Part shown: piece after piece, positions 23,774-31,346 of the stretch | Layout: each line of letters opens with the position of its first letter | Position numbering within the stretch: the first letter of the stretch is position 1 | Assembly: GCA_047619465.1 (NCBI GenBank) | Contig: JBLHJW010000002.1 | Location: 1-42,638, forward strand | DNA from: CAYHDV01 sp047619465 | GTDB lineage: Bacteria > Patescibacteriota > Minisyncoccia > Phycocordibacterales > CSBR16-119 | Direction of reading: 5' to 3' | Length of the DNA stretch: 42,638 nt | Notes under the pieces: generated by a model | Databases searched by the model: none | What the model saw: the letters and a program-made list of their open reading frames with translations, nothing else | Told to the model about the DNA's origin: nothing | Position numbers and translations under genes: made by a program

Positions 23774-25411
23774 ATGAAAATCAAATCAATATTATCTAAA
23801 CAAACAACATTAATCCTTATCCTTACAATTTCTTTTGCAACTCTGTTTCTTCCACTAACATCACTTCAGGCTGCAACGATTTCAAATGGCATGGAAGCGA
23901 GTAATGTTATTGGTCAATCAGACTTTACCTCAAACACAGCGCTTATGGATCAGTCTCATATCATTGTCCCAACTGCTATTGCATACGATACGGTGAATGA
24001 CATATTATTCGCCGCAGGTTTAATTTTTGATGATGAAGACAACGACGCGTTTAGAATCGTCACATATGATCTATCAAGTGGAATCACAGACGGTGTGAAT
24101 GCCACGAACGTCATAGGTCAGGCTAACTTTACCGCAGCTGTTACAGGGACTACTGCTGGAACATTTAGCACACTGATCTCTGATGTTGAATATGATTCAG
24201 TGAATGAAAGACTTTTTGTTTCTGACTATTTTAACTCTCGAGTTCTTGTTTTTGACCTTTCGGGTGGAATTACAAATGGGATGAGTGCGACTTACGTTCT
24301 GGGTCAAGCTAATTTAACAACACTTGATGTGCCTGGTTCCAATCTTGCCACAAGTACGGTAGGTTTTCCTGATAGTCTTGCTTATGACTCTCTCAATGAC
24401 ATGTTGTTTGTTGGGGACACTTTTTATGAGCGAGTAGTGGCGTTTGATTTGTCAGGAGGAATCACAAATAACATGGATGCCTCATATGTTATCGATGATA
24501 CTGACTTTAATACTCCGGTTGCCGGTTTAACACAGAGCGCGTTTCAAAATCCAAAGGGTCTTGAATATGACTCTCAAAATAAGTACCTGTATGTTGCCTC
24601 AGACCTTCAAAACAGAACACTTGTCTATGATTTTTCAGGCGGAGTATCAAATGGGATGAGCGCAAGTTATGTGCTTGGTCAAGCAGACTTTACCTCAAAC
24701 ACAGCGACAGTTAGCGCTTCAGGGTTAAGTGGCCCATCAGATATTGCTTACGATCATTCATCTTTGACACTTTTTATTTCTGACTCATCTAATAACAGAG
24801 TTCTTGGCTACGATATATCAGGTGGAATCACAAATGGAATGGAAGCCAGCAACGTTCTTGGTCAATCGGATTTTTTATCAAATTCAACAGGTCTTACATC
24901 TAGGACACTTAATGAGCAAGGTAAGATGGTTTTTGATCCAACCTCTGGTAGTCTTCTTGTCGCCGATACGTCAAATTATAGAGCTTTGATCTTCGACCTC
25001 TCAGCCACAGTCTCATCATCCTCAGAAAACGGCCGAGGCTACATCCACCCACCACTCTGCGAAGCCACAATCACTCCAAACACAATAACAGCAGGAGAAG
25101 AAACAACACTAAGCTGGAACACAAACTGGCCTACAGAGAACCAAAACACCTACTACTCTAAAGTTCCAGGAGAGGGACTCTTCTCAAGCAAGGTAAACTC
25201 AATATCAATACAACCAGAACACACTACAACCTACAGACTAGCTACATTCAACCTATGGGGAGCAAACTTCTGCGAAGCTACAGTAGAAGTACTAGATGAA
25301 AATGGAGAAGAAGTAACATCAAACAATAACTCAAGACTTACTGCTGGAGTTTCTAATTCACCTATTGTTAGAGCTGTAACTTCTTGGTTTGCTGGTTTGT
25401 TTGTGAGGTAG
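23774..25411 (+). CDS. Secreted NHL-type propeller protein with Ig-like end, paralog 2
   Basis: A 545-residue relative of the 20255 product with the same plan: signal peptide (residues 1-34, ending LQA), about six propeller repeats (VLGQADFTS, YDSVNERLFVSD, RVLVFDLSGGITNGM), an Ig-like domain and the tail SWFAGLFVR. The repeat region differs substantially from paralog 1, while the Ig-like part (coded by 24989-25296) is nearly the same. This suggests that exposed repeats diversify and the anchoring end is conserved or exchanged. The tail has a short hydrophobic stretch followed by a final Arg and could be a membrane or sorting signal. No LPXTG motif is present. The ligand is unknown. Confidence 0.8.
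   Translation: MKIKSILSKQTTLILILTISFATLFLPLTSLQAATISNGMEASNVIGQSDFTSNTALMDQSHIIVPTAIAYDTVNDILFAAGLIFDDEDNDAFRIVTYDLSSGITDGVNATNVIGQANFTAAVTGTTAGTFSTLISDVEYDSVNERLFVSDYFNSRVLVFDLSGGITNGMSATYVLGQANLTTLDVPGSNLATSTVGFPDSLAYDSLNDMLFVGDTFYERVVAFDLSGGITNNMDASYVIDDTDFNTPVAGLTQSAFQNPKGLEYDSQNKYLYVASDLQNRTLVYDFSGGVSNGMSASYVLGQADFTSNTATVSASGLSGPSDIAYDHSSLTLFISDSSNNRVLGYDISGGITNGMEASNVLGQSDFLSNSTGLTSRTLNEQGKMVFDPTSGSLLVADTSNYRALIFDLSATVSSSSENGRGYIHPPLCEATITPNTITAGEETTLSWNTNWPTENQNTYYSKVPGEGLFSSKVNSISIQPEHTTTYRLATFNLWGANFCEATVEVLDENGEEVTSNNNSRLTAGVSNSPIVRAVTSWFAGLFVR
24989..25296 (+). repeat. 308-bp direct repeat, copy 2 (Ig-like module)
   Basis: Partner of 21452-21759 and of exactly equal length. The last ~75 bases are identical, and another identical block of about 60 bases covers the codons for EATITPNTITAGEETTLSW after its first codon. 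Confidence 0.85.
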
Positions 25412-25423
25412 AAAACTTTGTTT

Positions 25424-25448
25424 AAAAAACACCTGAAAGGGTGTTTTT
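25424..25448 (+). terminator. Rho-independent terminator
   Basis: AAAAAACACC (25424-25433) pairs with GGTGTTTTTT (25439-25448) and runs into T residues. It is similar to the terminator at 21887. Confidence 0.82.
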
Positions 25449-25506
25449 TTCTTGCGGAAAGTTGAATGTTGTACTAGACTCATATCAAACAAGAAAAGTA
25501 GGAGAT

Positions 25507-26172
25507 ATGCAAGACAAAAACAGTATTTTGGTATCGACAGGTAAGATATGCCTATGTTGTGGTGGGAGAGGAAACCACATACAAAAAGAACATTATATGG
25601 AAACTCTGGATAATTACGCTGGTTTGGATCATATCACTATTCCAATGGGGCCTGCCTCAACAAGCCAAGTGGAAACAATCAGGTTTATTTGTCCAACGTG
25701 CGGGTTTAACCCAAGCTTCGTAAGAATCGATGGATCCGAAATGTACAACGAGGAAGATGAAAAAAGACTCTTCAAAATTTTAAAGGATACGTACCCTGCA
25801 AAGTTATCAATGTTCGATGATCGGGTTGATCTGTTTAAAAAAGATCATAATAGAGAATTTGTTCTTTTTGGGTTGACTACTCTTGTCGCTCCTGGATCTG
25901 TAAGAGTTAAGAAATCAAAGGATGATAAATTATTTGCCTTTGGTGAAAATCCATACTGGCTTCAAGAGCGTAAAGTGGTAATCTCATGGTCAGGGACTAA
26001 ATGGATTTCTATTTCAGAGAGAGAATCGGCTGCAGCTGGTGGCATGAAAAATAAACCAGTAGACAATGATGAGCCGCTTCCAGAAGAAGCTGTACCCATG
26101 ATGGAGTTCTATATACAGGGAGATCGCTACACAGAATCTTTCTTTATTGGAAAAAACTTCTTAGAAGAATAG
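25507..26172 (+). CDS. Hypothetical protein with zinc-ribbon cysteines
   Basis: This 221-residue protein is not recognised. Two Cys pairs, CLCCGG near residue 14 and CPTCG near residue 61, can form one zinc ribbon split by about 45 residues. The rest is soluble and mixed alpha/beta. The ATG at 25507 is chosen because AGGAG lies 4 bases before it, one of the few clear Shine-Dalgarno sites in the window; an in-frame extension to 25441 would start inside the preceding terminator. The gene is alone between terminators at 25424 and 26180. Function unknown; nucleic-acid binding is possible but not shown. Confidence 0.7.
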   Translation: MQDKNSILVSTGKICLCCGGRGNHIQKEHYMETLDNYAGLDHITIPMGPASTSQVETIRFICPTCGFNPSFVRIDGSEMYNEEDEKRLFKILKDTYPAKLSMFDDRVDLFKKDHNREFVLFGLTTLVAPGSVRVKKSKDDKLFAFGENPYWLQERKVVISWSGTKWISISERESAAAGGMKNKPVDNDEPLPEEAVPMMEFYIQGDRYTESFFIGKNFLEE

Positions 26173-26179
26173 CTATTAC

Positions 26180-26207
26180 AAGTCCCGCCATGAGCGGGAC
26201 TTTTTTA
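26180..26207 (+). terminator. Rho-independent terminator
   Basis: AAGTCCCGC (26180-26188), loop CATGA and GCGGGACTT (26194-26202) are followed by T residues. Confidence 0.92.
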
Positions 26208-26225
26208 TATCTGGTGTCCTACACA

Positions 26226-26234
26226 TGCTATAAT
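26226..26234 (+). promoter_or_regulatory. Extended -10 promoter of the helicase gene, leaderless start
   Basis: TG-C-TATAAT ends 7 bases before the A of the ATG at 26241. It decides this start against a longer in-frame reading from 26190, which would begin within the terminator. Confidence 0.72.
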
Positions 26235-26240
26235 AGTGAA

Positions 26241-27908
26241 ATGTTACAAAAAGAAGCATTGCAAATACTCCAGACAGGAGCAAATATATTCCTCACTGGA
26301 GCTCCGGGGGCAGGGAAGACTTATGTTCTAAATCAGTACATTGAGTACCTCAAAGAACACGCTATTAATGTAGCGGTGACTGCTTCTACTGGTATTGCAG
26401 CGACTCATGTGGGTGGAGTTACTATTCACTCCTGGGCTGGTATAGGTATCAAGGATGACATGAGTCAGGAGGAGCTCGCTGGACTAGTAGAGAAGAAATA
26501 TCTTCACAAGCGTTTTCGAGATACCAAGGTTCTAGTCATAGATGAAATCTCCATGCTTGGTGGCGGAACACTGGATCTAGTGAACAAGGTCTGCAAGAAG
26601 TTTAAGAAAGACACACGGCCATTTGGAGGCTTGCAGGTGGTTCTAGTTGGTGACTTCTTCCAGCTTCCTCCTATTTCCAGGGGAGGAGAATCGGTCTTTG
26701 CCTTTTCTTCAAATACTTGGAAAGAGCTCGCACCTATTGTCTGCTATCTTGGTGAACAACACCGTCAGGAGGATGAGAAACTTCTTTCGCTACTATCTGC
26801 TATCCGTCAGGGTGATGGACTGGAGAATGGTGAAGTTCTGAAAGAGAGAATGGATGTAGAGTTCGAAGATGTTATCTCCGCCACAAAACTATACACTCAC
26901 AATGCTGATGTAGATTTAATAAATGCTCGTGAGCTAGAGAAACTCGAAACAGAAGAAGAAATATACCCCATGGAAACACGTGGACCAGTAACTCATGTTC
27001 AGAAACTTATCGACTCATGTCTATCTCCAGAAGCACTCCTTCTGAAGAAGGGTGCGATAGTTATGTGTACAAAGAATAACTTTGAAAGAGGATATGTAAA
27101 TGGAACCATGGGTGAGATTGTAGACTTCGATGCCAAGACTGGCGATCCAATAATAGTTACAAATGATGGAAGAGAGATTCTAATCTCTTCTGCTACCTGG
27201 GCTATTCAAGATGGAGAAAAGACTCTTGCAGAAGTAACACAGATTCCGCTTCGACTGGCTTGGGCTATCACAGTTCACAAGTCTCAGGGTATGTCGCTAG
27301 ACGCCGCAGAGATAGATCTCGGAAAAGCTTTCGAGTACGGTCAGGGGTACGTAGCGCTTTCTCGTGTGAGGTCTTTCGATGGATTGAAGCTTATAGGATT
27401 CAACTCTGATGCATTACTGATTCACCCTCTAGTTCTAGATGAAGACAAGCGATTCCGATCTAGGTCAACTCAAATAAAAGAGTATCTATCTAAGAAAACA
27501 GAAAAAGAACTAGACGCATCCAAAAAGACATTTATAGAAAACAGCGCCGGCTCAGTAGAGAAGGTAGACTGGAAAGCCGCAGAAGCTCTAGAGGAGAAAA
27601 TCCCATCCCACCACAGAACCCGGTCTTTGATCGAGGAAGGCAAGAAACTCGACGACATTGCCAAAGACCGTGAACTTACAAAAGAAACCGTACTCACTCA
27701 TATAGAAAAGCTCCTTACAGAAGGAACTATCACCCTGAACGATATTTCGTACATACGACCCCGAGGAAAGAAGTTCGCCGATGCACTAGCAGCATTCCAA
27801 GAAGTCTACAACGAAACCGGCGAACTCCACCTCTCCCCAGTAAAGAACAAAACAAAAAATACTTCGTATTATGATATACAGCTTGCCAGATTATTTTTAG
27901 ATAAATAA
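26241..27908 (+). CDS. Pif1-like superfamily 1 helicase with C-terminal HTH
   Basis: The 555-residue protein is a 5'-3' DNA helicase of the Pif1/RecD type, expected to unwind forked or structured DNA. Walker A is GAPGAGKT (20-27); VTASTGIAA is motif Ia; VLVIDEISML (about 100-109) is Walker B; GDFFQLPPI is motif III; and LAWAITVHKSQGMSLD and GYVALSRVRS are motifs V and VI. The C-terminal part (about 454-510, SLIEEGKKLDDIAKDRELTKETVLTHIEKL) matches the HTH_40 domain often added to RecQ and Pif1 helicases. A -10 box ends 7 bases before the ATG. The next gene begins 1 base after its stop. Confidence 0.92.
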   Translation: MLQKEALQILQTGANIFLTGAPGAGKTYVLNQYIEYLKEHAINVAVTASTGIAATHVGGVTIHSWAGIGIKDDMSQEELAGLVEKKYLHKRFRDTKVLVIDEISMLGGGTLDLVNKVCKKFKKDTRPFGGLQVVLVGDFFQLPPISRGGESVFAFSSNTWKELAPIVCYLGEQHRQEDEKLLSLLSAIRQGDGLENGEVLKERMDVEFEDVISATKLYTHNADVDLINARELEKLETEEEIYPMETRGPVTHVQKLIDSCLSPEALLLKKGAIVMCTKNNFERGYVNGTMGEIVDFDAKTGDPIIVTNDGREILISSATWAIQDGEKTLAEVTQIPLRLAWAITVHKSQGMSLDAAEIDLGKAFEYGQGYVALSRVRSFDGLKLIGFNSDALLIHPLVLDEDKRFRSRSTQIKEYLSKKTEKELDASKKTFIENSAGSVEKVDWKAAEALEEKIPSHHRTRSLIEEGKKLDDIAKDRELTKETVLTHIEKLLTEGTITLNDISYIRPRGKKFADALAAFQEVYNETGELHLSPVKNKTKNTSYYDIQLARLFLDK

Positions 27909-27909
27909 A

Positions 27910-28467
27910 ATGAACCTATACGAATTTTTAGATAATACTTTTATTGGAACAATTCTTGCAACGCTTGGCGCTGGTATTATTTTAGCGAAAATTGGATATT
28001 ACTATTACAACAAACAAAAAAATATAGATCTGGAATATAAAGATACTCAATTAATACGAGAACTGACCTCAAATTTATTTTCTACTTTAGAGATTGCCGT
28101 AAAAGAATATATAACTTTCACGAATATTTATGATAAGAAGAATCCATCTGTTCACCAGATAATGGAACAGGTATGGGATGGGATTGGCAAAAATTTAAGA
28201 GATGAATATTCTAAGAAATTGAATAGCTGGAGCGATAAAATTACAGAATCTTCTAATGAATTAATTACAAAGCTGAATATAGAGAACGGTAAATATAGAA
28301 ATAAAATTGAGGATATATCTAGACTTACGCCTGAAGTTACAATTAGAATTGCGTCTCACATTTTAATAACAATGGAGTCACAAGATCAGAATCAAGAATT
28401 CAAAAATGAGTTAATTGATAAGGCTAAAGAACTTAAAGAAGTTCTTACTTCTCTGAGAAAAATATAA
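27910..28467 (+). CDS. Hypothetical membrane-anchored helical protein
   Basis: I do not recognise this 185-residue protein. It has one membrane segment (about residues 10-30, FIGTILATLGAGIILAKIGY) and a long charged helical part that could form coiled coils (IDLEYKDTQLIRELTSNLFSTLEIAVKEY and later stretches). It starts 1 base after the helicase stop, so the two share a transcript, although nothing else links their functions. A small ORF and a terminator follow. It may be a lineage-specific accessory gene. Confidence 0.65.
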   Translation: MNLYEFLDNTFIGTILATLGAGIILAKIGYYYYNKQKNIDLEYKDTQLIRELTSNLFSTLEIAVKEYITFTNIYDKKNPSVHQIMEQVWDGIGKNLRDEYSKKLNSWSDKITESSNELITKLNIENGKYRNKIEDISRLTPEVTIRIASHILITMESQDQNQEFKNELIDKAKELKEVLTSLRKI

Positions 28468-28482
28468 CTACTTTATAAACTT

Positions 28483-28569
28483 ATGAAAATACCACTATTT
28501 ACAAAAGAAAGGGAGAGAGCTGGCTCTAGCGAAAAGTTGAGACTTTGGAAGAATATTTTAAATAGCTAA
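28483..28569 (+). CDS. Possible 28-residue microprotein
   Basis: A short reading frame from ATG to TAA lies between the 27910 gene and the terminator at 28575. It is basic and begins MKIPLFTKERERAGSSEK. There is no clear Shine-Dalgarno site or promoter of its own; it would be the last part of the helicase operon. It may be the eroded start of a lost gene or a chance ORF. Confidence 0.3.
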   Translation: MKIPLFTKERERAGSSEKLRLWKNILNS

Positions 28570-28574
28570 AAACA

Positions 28575-28606
28575 AAAAAGCCCACAAAAAATGTGAGCTT
28601 TTTAAT
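28575..28606 (+). terminator. Terminator between convergent genes
   Basis: AAAAAGC-C-CACA (28575-28586) pairs with TGTG-A-GCTTTTT (28592-28603), with one C-A mismatch. A- and T-runs on both sides suit termination from both strands. The minus-strand gene at 28602 ends here. Confidence 0.8.
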
Positions 28607-28925
28607 TTGGAGAAAATCCAGTTTTGTTTATTTCTTTCTCAACTACAGCTGCATTGTTTATCTGTTTCCAGTTAAATACAGAGGTCTTGATCTTATTTTC
28701 TATCGCAGAGGATGTTTTCTCTGGGAGATCACAGTCGCTTATTTCATAAGTGACTTTAGCTCTCCATTTTTCGTCTAGTTCTCCTATTTTTATTATTTCA
28801 TCCACCGCCTCTAGCGCATGTTCTTTGCAAAAGATAGCTGTTGTACATACACCTCCTTCAAGAAAGAAATGACCGTGGTCAGACTCTCGAGAGCATTTTC
28901 TAAAACTAGGTTGTTCAAAACTCAT
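28602..28925 (-). CDS. Hypothetical small Cys/His-containing protein
   Basis: This 107-residue protein is not recognised. Its first half has C11, C27, C33 and H36 with nearby H17 and H19, which might bind metal, but no standard finger pattern is present. The second half is helical and charged. An extended -10 TG-T-TATAAT (minus strand, complement of 28948-28956) predicts a 16-base leader and supports the ATG at 28925. It is convergent with the helicase operon and shares its terminator. Function unknown. Confidence 0.6.
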   Translation of the reverse strand: MSFEQPSFRKCSRESDHGHFFLEGGVCTTAIFCKEHALEAVDEIIKIGELDEKWRAKVTYEISDCDLPEKTSSAIENKIKTSVFNWKQINNAAVVEKEINKTGFSPN

Positions 28926-28947
28926 GATTGATAGTTTTGTTTATCTA

Positions 28948-28956
28948 ATTATAACA
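28948..28956 (-). promoter_or_regulatory. Extended -10 promoter of the 28602 gene
   Basis: On the minus strand TG-T-TATAAT lies 23 bases before the ATG at 28925. Confidence 0.55.
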
Positions 28957-28992
28957 TGAGATCAATTGAGTTAAGAATTCACCATAGGCTCG

Positions 28993-29042
28993 GTGAAAAT
29001 AACGAAGGGAGATTTCAAATAATTATTTGAAAAATTCTTCGC
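28993..29042. other. Nested inverted repeats in an intergenic gap
   Basis: TTTCAAATAA/TTATTTGAAA (29013-29032) is a perfect 20-bp palindrome nested inside CGAAG (29003-29007)/CTTCG (29037-29041). TTCACC (28976-28981) and GGTGAA (28992-28997) form a further stem just before it. The stretch lies between two minus-strand genes and may be an RNA structure or a protein site. Confidence 0.4.
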
Positions 29043-29070
29043 AAAAAAACACAGAACAAGTCTGTGTTTT
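29043..29070 (-). terminator. Terminator of the metallophosphoesterase gene
   Basis: Read on the minus strand, AAAACACAGA and TCTGTGTTTT (complement of 29061-29070 and 29046-29055) form a 10-bp stem followed by T residues. The gene's TAA stop abuts the stem. Confidence 0.82.
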
Positions 29071-30182
29071 TATTTTGTATGGAGAACCACTATCTCTGCA
29101 TCGGTTCCTACTCTTGCCGGGGAGACTGCTGTTCCAACTCCTGTAGTTGTGTAGTAGGACCCAAGAGCGTCTTTGACTAGTCCAGATATTTTTTCCTTGT
29201 ACAGAATCTTTACCATTAGAGTTCCTGGGAAGAACTGACCTCCATGAGTGTGGCCAGACACTGTAAGCGGTATACCGGAAGCGCCGAGGACAGCTCTGTT
29301 TTTCGGATCATGAAGAATCGCTATGGCTGGTGTTTTAGATCCTATTACACTGTTCACTCTTTGAGAAAAAACTTCATCGGATTCTATTGCGTAGTCAAAT
29401 CCTGAAACATACTCAGAAGTACCAGGAATCTGCACTAAGTCATCCGTCACTACTGTGATGTTATCGGGTAGGCCTTTGTAGAATAGTTCATTTTCTTCGT
29501 TGTATGCTTCGTGGTTTCCAGGAGTGAAGTAAACACCAAGTGGGGCAGAGACACTTTTTAAAGGAGAGAGGAATTCCTCGTATGGGAACTTTGGTCCATC
29601 GATCAAGTCTCCAGCGATGAGTACCATGTCTGGATTCTGTTCCATGATCTTTCTAGAAACTTTCTCCACGAAGTTCTTCTTCCGAACAAGTCCTATATGC
29701 AGGTCGGAAACAAGAACGATATTTATTCCAGTAAGTTCTTTTCCTAGAGTTTCTGCTCCAAGTGATACAGTCTTTATCTTTATATTTGAAGCATTTATGA
29801 TCCCATATCCTGCAAACATTACGGTGCATAGTATTACAGCATATCCAGCATATGAAAATGGTATCTGGAAGCCTGACTTGCTCAGTATTGTATATAGCGC
29901 CCATAGAATAACTGTACTGAAAAAGAAACCAGAGATTATAACAATCCAGCTGCTAGACACAGTATAAATAACAGAGTTCAGGCTACTCCAACTTTTGCTA
30001 CTAACCATCATGCTAGCGGCCATAATAATCGGCATTAGTATAGAGACTCCGTAGAGTACTCGAGAGACAAGCTTACTGATAGCCCCCGAGGCAACAAGGA
30101 ATCTGATTCCTGTGTAGGCTCCCACCCAAAGAAGGCCTAAGAAAAATAATATAAAAAATGCAAACATGATATTTCTGTCCAT
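29070..30182 (-). CDS. Membrane-bound metallophosphoesterase
   Basis: This 370-residue protein has four membrane segments (about residues 5-25, 43-61, 78-101 and 110-128) followed by a calcineurin-like phosphoesterase domain. All metal-binding blocks are present: D160-x-H162 (SDLHIG), GDLIDG near 191, GNHE near 222 and GHTHGG near 321. The family includes YkuE/YaeI-like hydrolases that act on lipids or nucleotides at the membrane. I prefer the start at 30182. The alternative ATG at 30233 adds 17 polar residues, whereas a TATCAT -10 box lies 9 bases before the ATG at 30182. The substrate is unknown. Confidence 0.85.
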   Translation of the reverse strand: MDRNIMFAFFILFFLGLLWVGAYTGIRFLVASGAISKLVSRVLYGVSILMPIIMAASMMVSSKSWSSLNSVIYTVSSSWIVIISGFFFSTVILWALYTILSKSGFQIPFSYAGYAVILCTVMFAGYGIINASNIKIKTVSLGAETLGKELTGINIVLVSDLHIGLVRKKNFVEKVSRKIMEQNPDMVLIAGDLIDGPKFPYEEFLSPLKSVSAPLGVYFTPGNHEAYNEENELFYKGLPDNITVVTDDLVQIPGTSEYVSGFDYAIESDEVFSQRVNSVIGSKTPAIAILHDPKNRAVLGASGIPLTVSGHTHGGQFFPGTLMVKILYKEKISGLVKDALGSYYTTTGVGTAVSPARVGTDAEIVVLHTK

Positions 30183-30279
30183 ATCTATGCATGATAACAC
30201 GTGTTTATGTTTATTTATCAAGGGTGTTGACATTGTATTCTTTTAATAATTAAATATAGAAAAGATAAAATTAGGAAAT

Positions 30280-30501
30280 ATGGCAGCATTAAAAGATAAA
30301 GTAGTGATTAGGGGTTCTGCTCCTGTCCTTCCAGAGAAGAAATGTACCAAGCCAGGATGTGACGGTTTGATGAAGCATGTTTACTTTGATGGCGAGGTTA
30401 AAGACGAGTTCACTAACAATATTAGACCAGGTACGGAGATTAAAGAGGCTTGTCCTCTTTGTCTAGAAAAAAGAGGAATAATAATAAAGCAAAAGGCCTG
30501 A
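30280..30501 (+). CDS. Small zinc-finger-like protein
   Basis: The 73-residue protein has two Cys pairs, KKCTKPGC near residue 22 and ACPLC near residue 58, spaced like a small zinc ribbon. It begins with a short basic segment and ends IIIKQKA. AGGA lies 6 bases before the ATG at 30280, a weak Shine-Dalgarno site, and TAAAAT (30266-30271) could be the -10 box. It is divergent from the phosphoesterase and is followed by a strong terminator that overlaps its stop. Function unknown. Confidence 0.65.
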   Translation: MAALKDKVVIRGSAPVLPEKKCTKPGCDGLMKHVYFDGEVKDEFTNNIRPGTEIKEACPLCLEKRGIIIKQKA

Positions 30502-30522
30502 CAATTGTCAGGCCTTTTTTGT
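30491..30522 (+). terminator. Terminator overlapping the stop of the 30280 gene
   Basis: AAAAGGCCTGAC (30491-30502) and GTCAGGCCTTTT (30507-30518) form a perfect 12-bp stem with a T-run. The TGA stop is in the 5' arm. Confidence 0.92.
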
Positions 30523-30560
30523 TTCTCTATTACTTATTGATTTTTTAAAAAAAAGATAGT

Positions 30561-30641
30561 ATGAAAGAAAAACTTCAAATGGTGGCAAAATCAAATTCTG
30601 GCCTATTGGCCAAACTAACTCCAGTTCCAGGAAAGAAATGA
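30561..30641 (+). CDS. Candidate 26-residue microprotein
   Basis: A reading frame starting MKEKLQMVAKSNSGLL and ending GKK lies between two strong terminators. Its TGA stop overlaps the ATG of the next small frame as ATGA. It is basic with a central hydrophobic part. A TTGATT box (30537-30542) lies upstream, but the -10 match is poor. Confidence 0.4.
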   Translation: MKEKLQMVAKSNSGLLAKLTPVPGKK

Positions 30642-30748
30642 CTAAAGGAATGAAAGCCTATAATCAAGGTGTTAATTTAAGAAGAATAACTTATCAACGC
30701 ATGGCAATGTTAAGCAAAAAGAATATAAGAGGAATTCAAGTAGACTAA
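30638..30748 (+). CDS. Candidate 36-residue basic microprotein
   Basis: A small frame begins MTKGMKAYNQGVN and continues with an Arg/Lys-rich region (LRRITYQRMAMLSKKNIRG). It overlaps the preceding frame by 4 bases (ATGA), the arrangement of coupled genes, and ends at TAA just inside a terminator (30747). Size and charge resemble nucleic-acid-binding or ribosome-associated microproteins or a toxin/antidote pair, but there is no recognised family. Confidence 0.45.
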   Translation: MTKGMKAYNQGVNLRRITYQRMAMLSKKNIRGIQVD

Positions 30749-30774
30749 AGACCGCCTTTCGGTGGTCTTTTTAT
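30747..30774 (+). terminator. Terminator after the microprotein pair
   Basis: AAAGACCGCC (30747-30756), loop TTTC and GGTGGTCTTT (30761-30770), with one G-U pair, are followed by TT-rich sequence. Confidence 0.88.
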
Positions 30775-31311
30775 TTATTCCATCCCAAACTGCTTGAAGA
30801 GTTCCTCCTCAGTTTCTGGGTCCAACTTAGATACAGACACCATAACCTCGGTTCCTAGACTGAGGTCTTTTTTTATTTCTGCGAACATGTGCTCGAGTGG
30901 GTAGGGTGAAATCCATACAGAGTTCTTGAGTAGCAAGAAACCAGCTTTCTTTAGAAGGTATCGGAAGCTTTCTCTTTCTGCTTTTCTATCTTCTGGAATA
31001 TCCACTAGTATCATCCGCCAAAAACCGTCCCAAGATGTTGAGACTAGACTGTTTGAGTTAGTTAATTTTATGTTACGGAGCTTTGCTTGGCCTTCTGGTG
31101 TGAGTCGGAGAAAGCTAGAGTGCTCAGTGTCGAACTGCTCGACTAAATCTGTATCCTTCAAGGCTTTGAGTGTCCTGTTTAGGGCGTATTTTGCCTTTGT
31201 ATCGTCTGTATACTCTTCAAATAGCTCAGAGTGCAGATCACGCTTTTTGAGTGATTTTCGGGCCCCCAGAGCTCGGAGGATATACTCTTGAATTGACTTT
31301 TTCTTTGACAT
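30775..31311 (-). CDS. PaaX/Cas2-like transcription regulator
   Basis: The 178-residue protein has an N-terminal winged helix (about residues 5-75, with KRDLHSELFEEYTDDTKAKYALNRTLKAL) and a C-terminal ferredoxin-like domain (WRMILVDIPEDRKAERESFRYLLKKAGFLLLKNSVWISPY, residues ~99-138) of the kind shared by PaaX repressors and Cas2. CPR genomes often carry such proteins annotated as Cas2, but there is no CRISPR array or cas1 here, so a regulator is more likely. A -35/-10 pair (31318-31346) places the transcription start on the ATG at 31311, which is why I use it and not 31350. It is divergent from grpE across a 42-bp dyad and is the natural candidate to bind it. Confidence 0.78.
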   Translation of the reverse strand: MSKKKSIQEYILRALGARKSLKKRDLHSELFEEYTDDTKAKYALNRTLKALKDTDLVEQFDTEHSSFLRLTPEGQAKLRNIKLTNSNSLVSTSWDGFWRMILVDIPEDRKAERESFRYLLKKAGFLLLKNSVWISPYPLEHMFAEIKKDLSLGTEVMVSVSKLDPETEEELFKQFGME

Positions 31312-31317
31312 ATTCAT

Positions 31318-31346
31318 ATAGTAACACTCTATACTCTTTTTGACAA
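31318..31346 (-). promoter_or_regulatory. Leaderless promoter of the PaaX/Cas2-like regulator
   Basis: On the minus strand TTGTCA (complement of 31341-31346), a 17-base spacer and TACTAT (complement of 31318-31323) end 7 bases before the A of the ATG at 31311. Confidence 0.75.

Noticed and set aside
20255..25411. Repeated GQADFTS-coding segments as a CRISPR or tandem DNA repeat
   Set aside because: The repetition is at protein level with variable codons and spacing, as expected for propeller blades.
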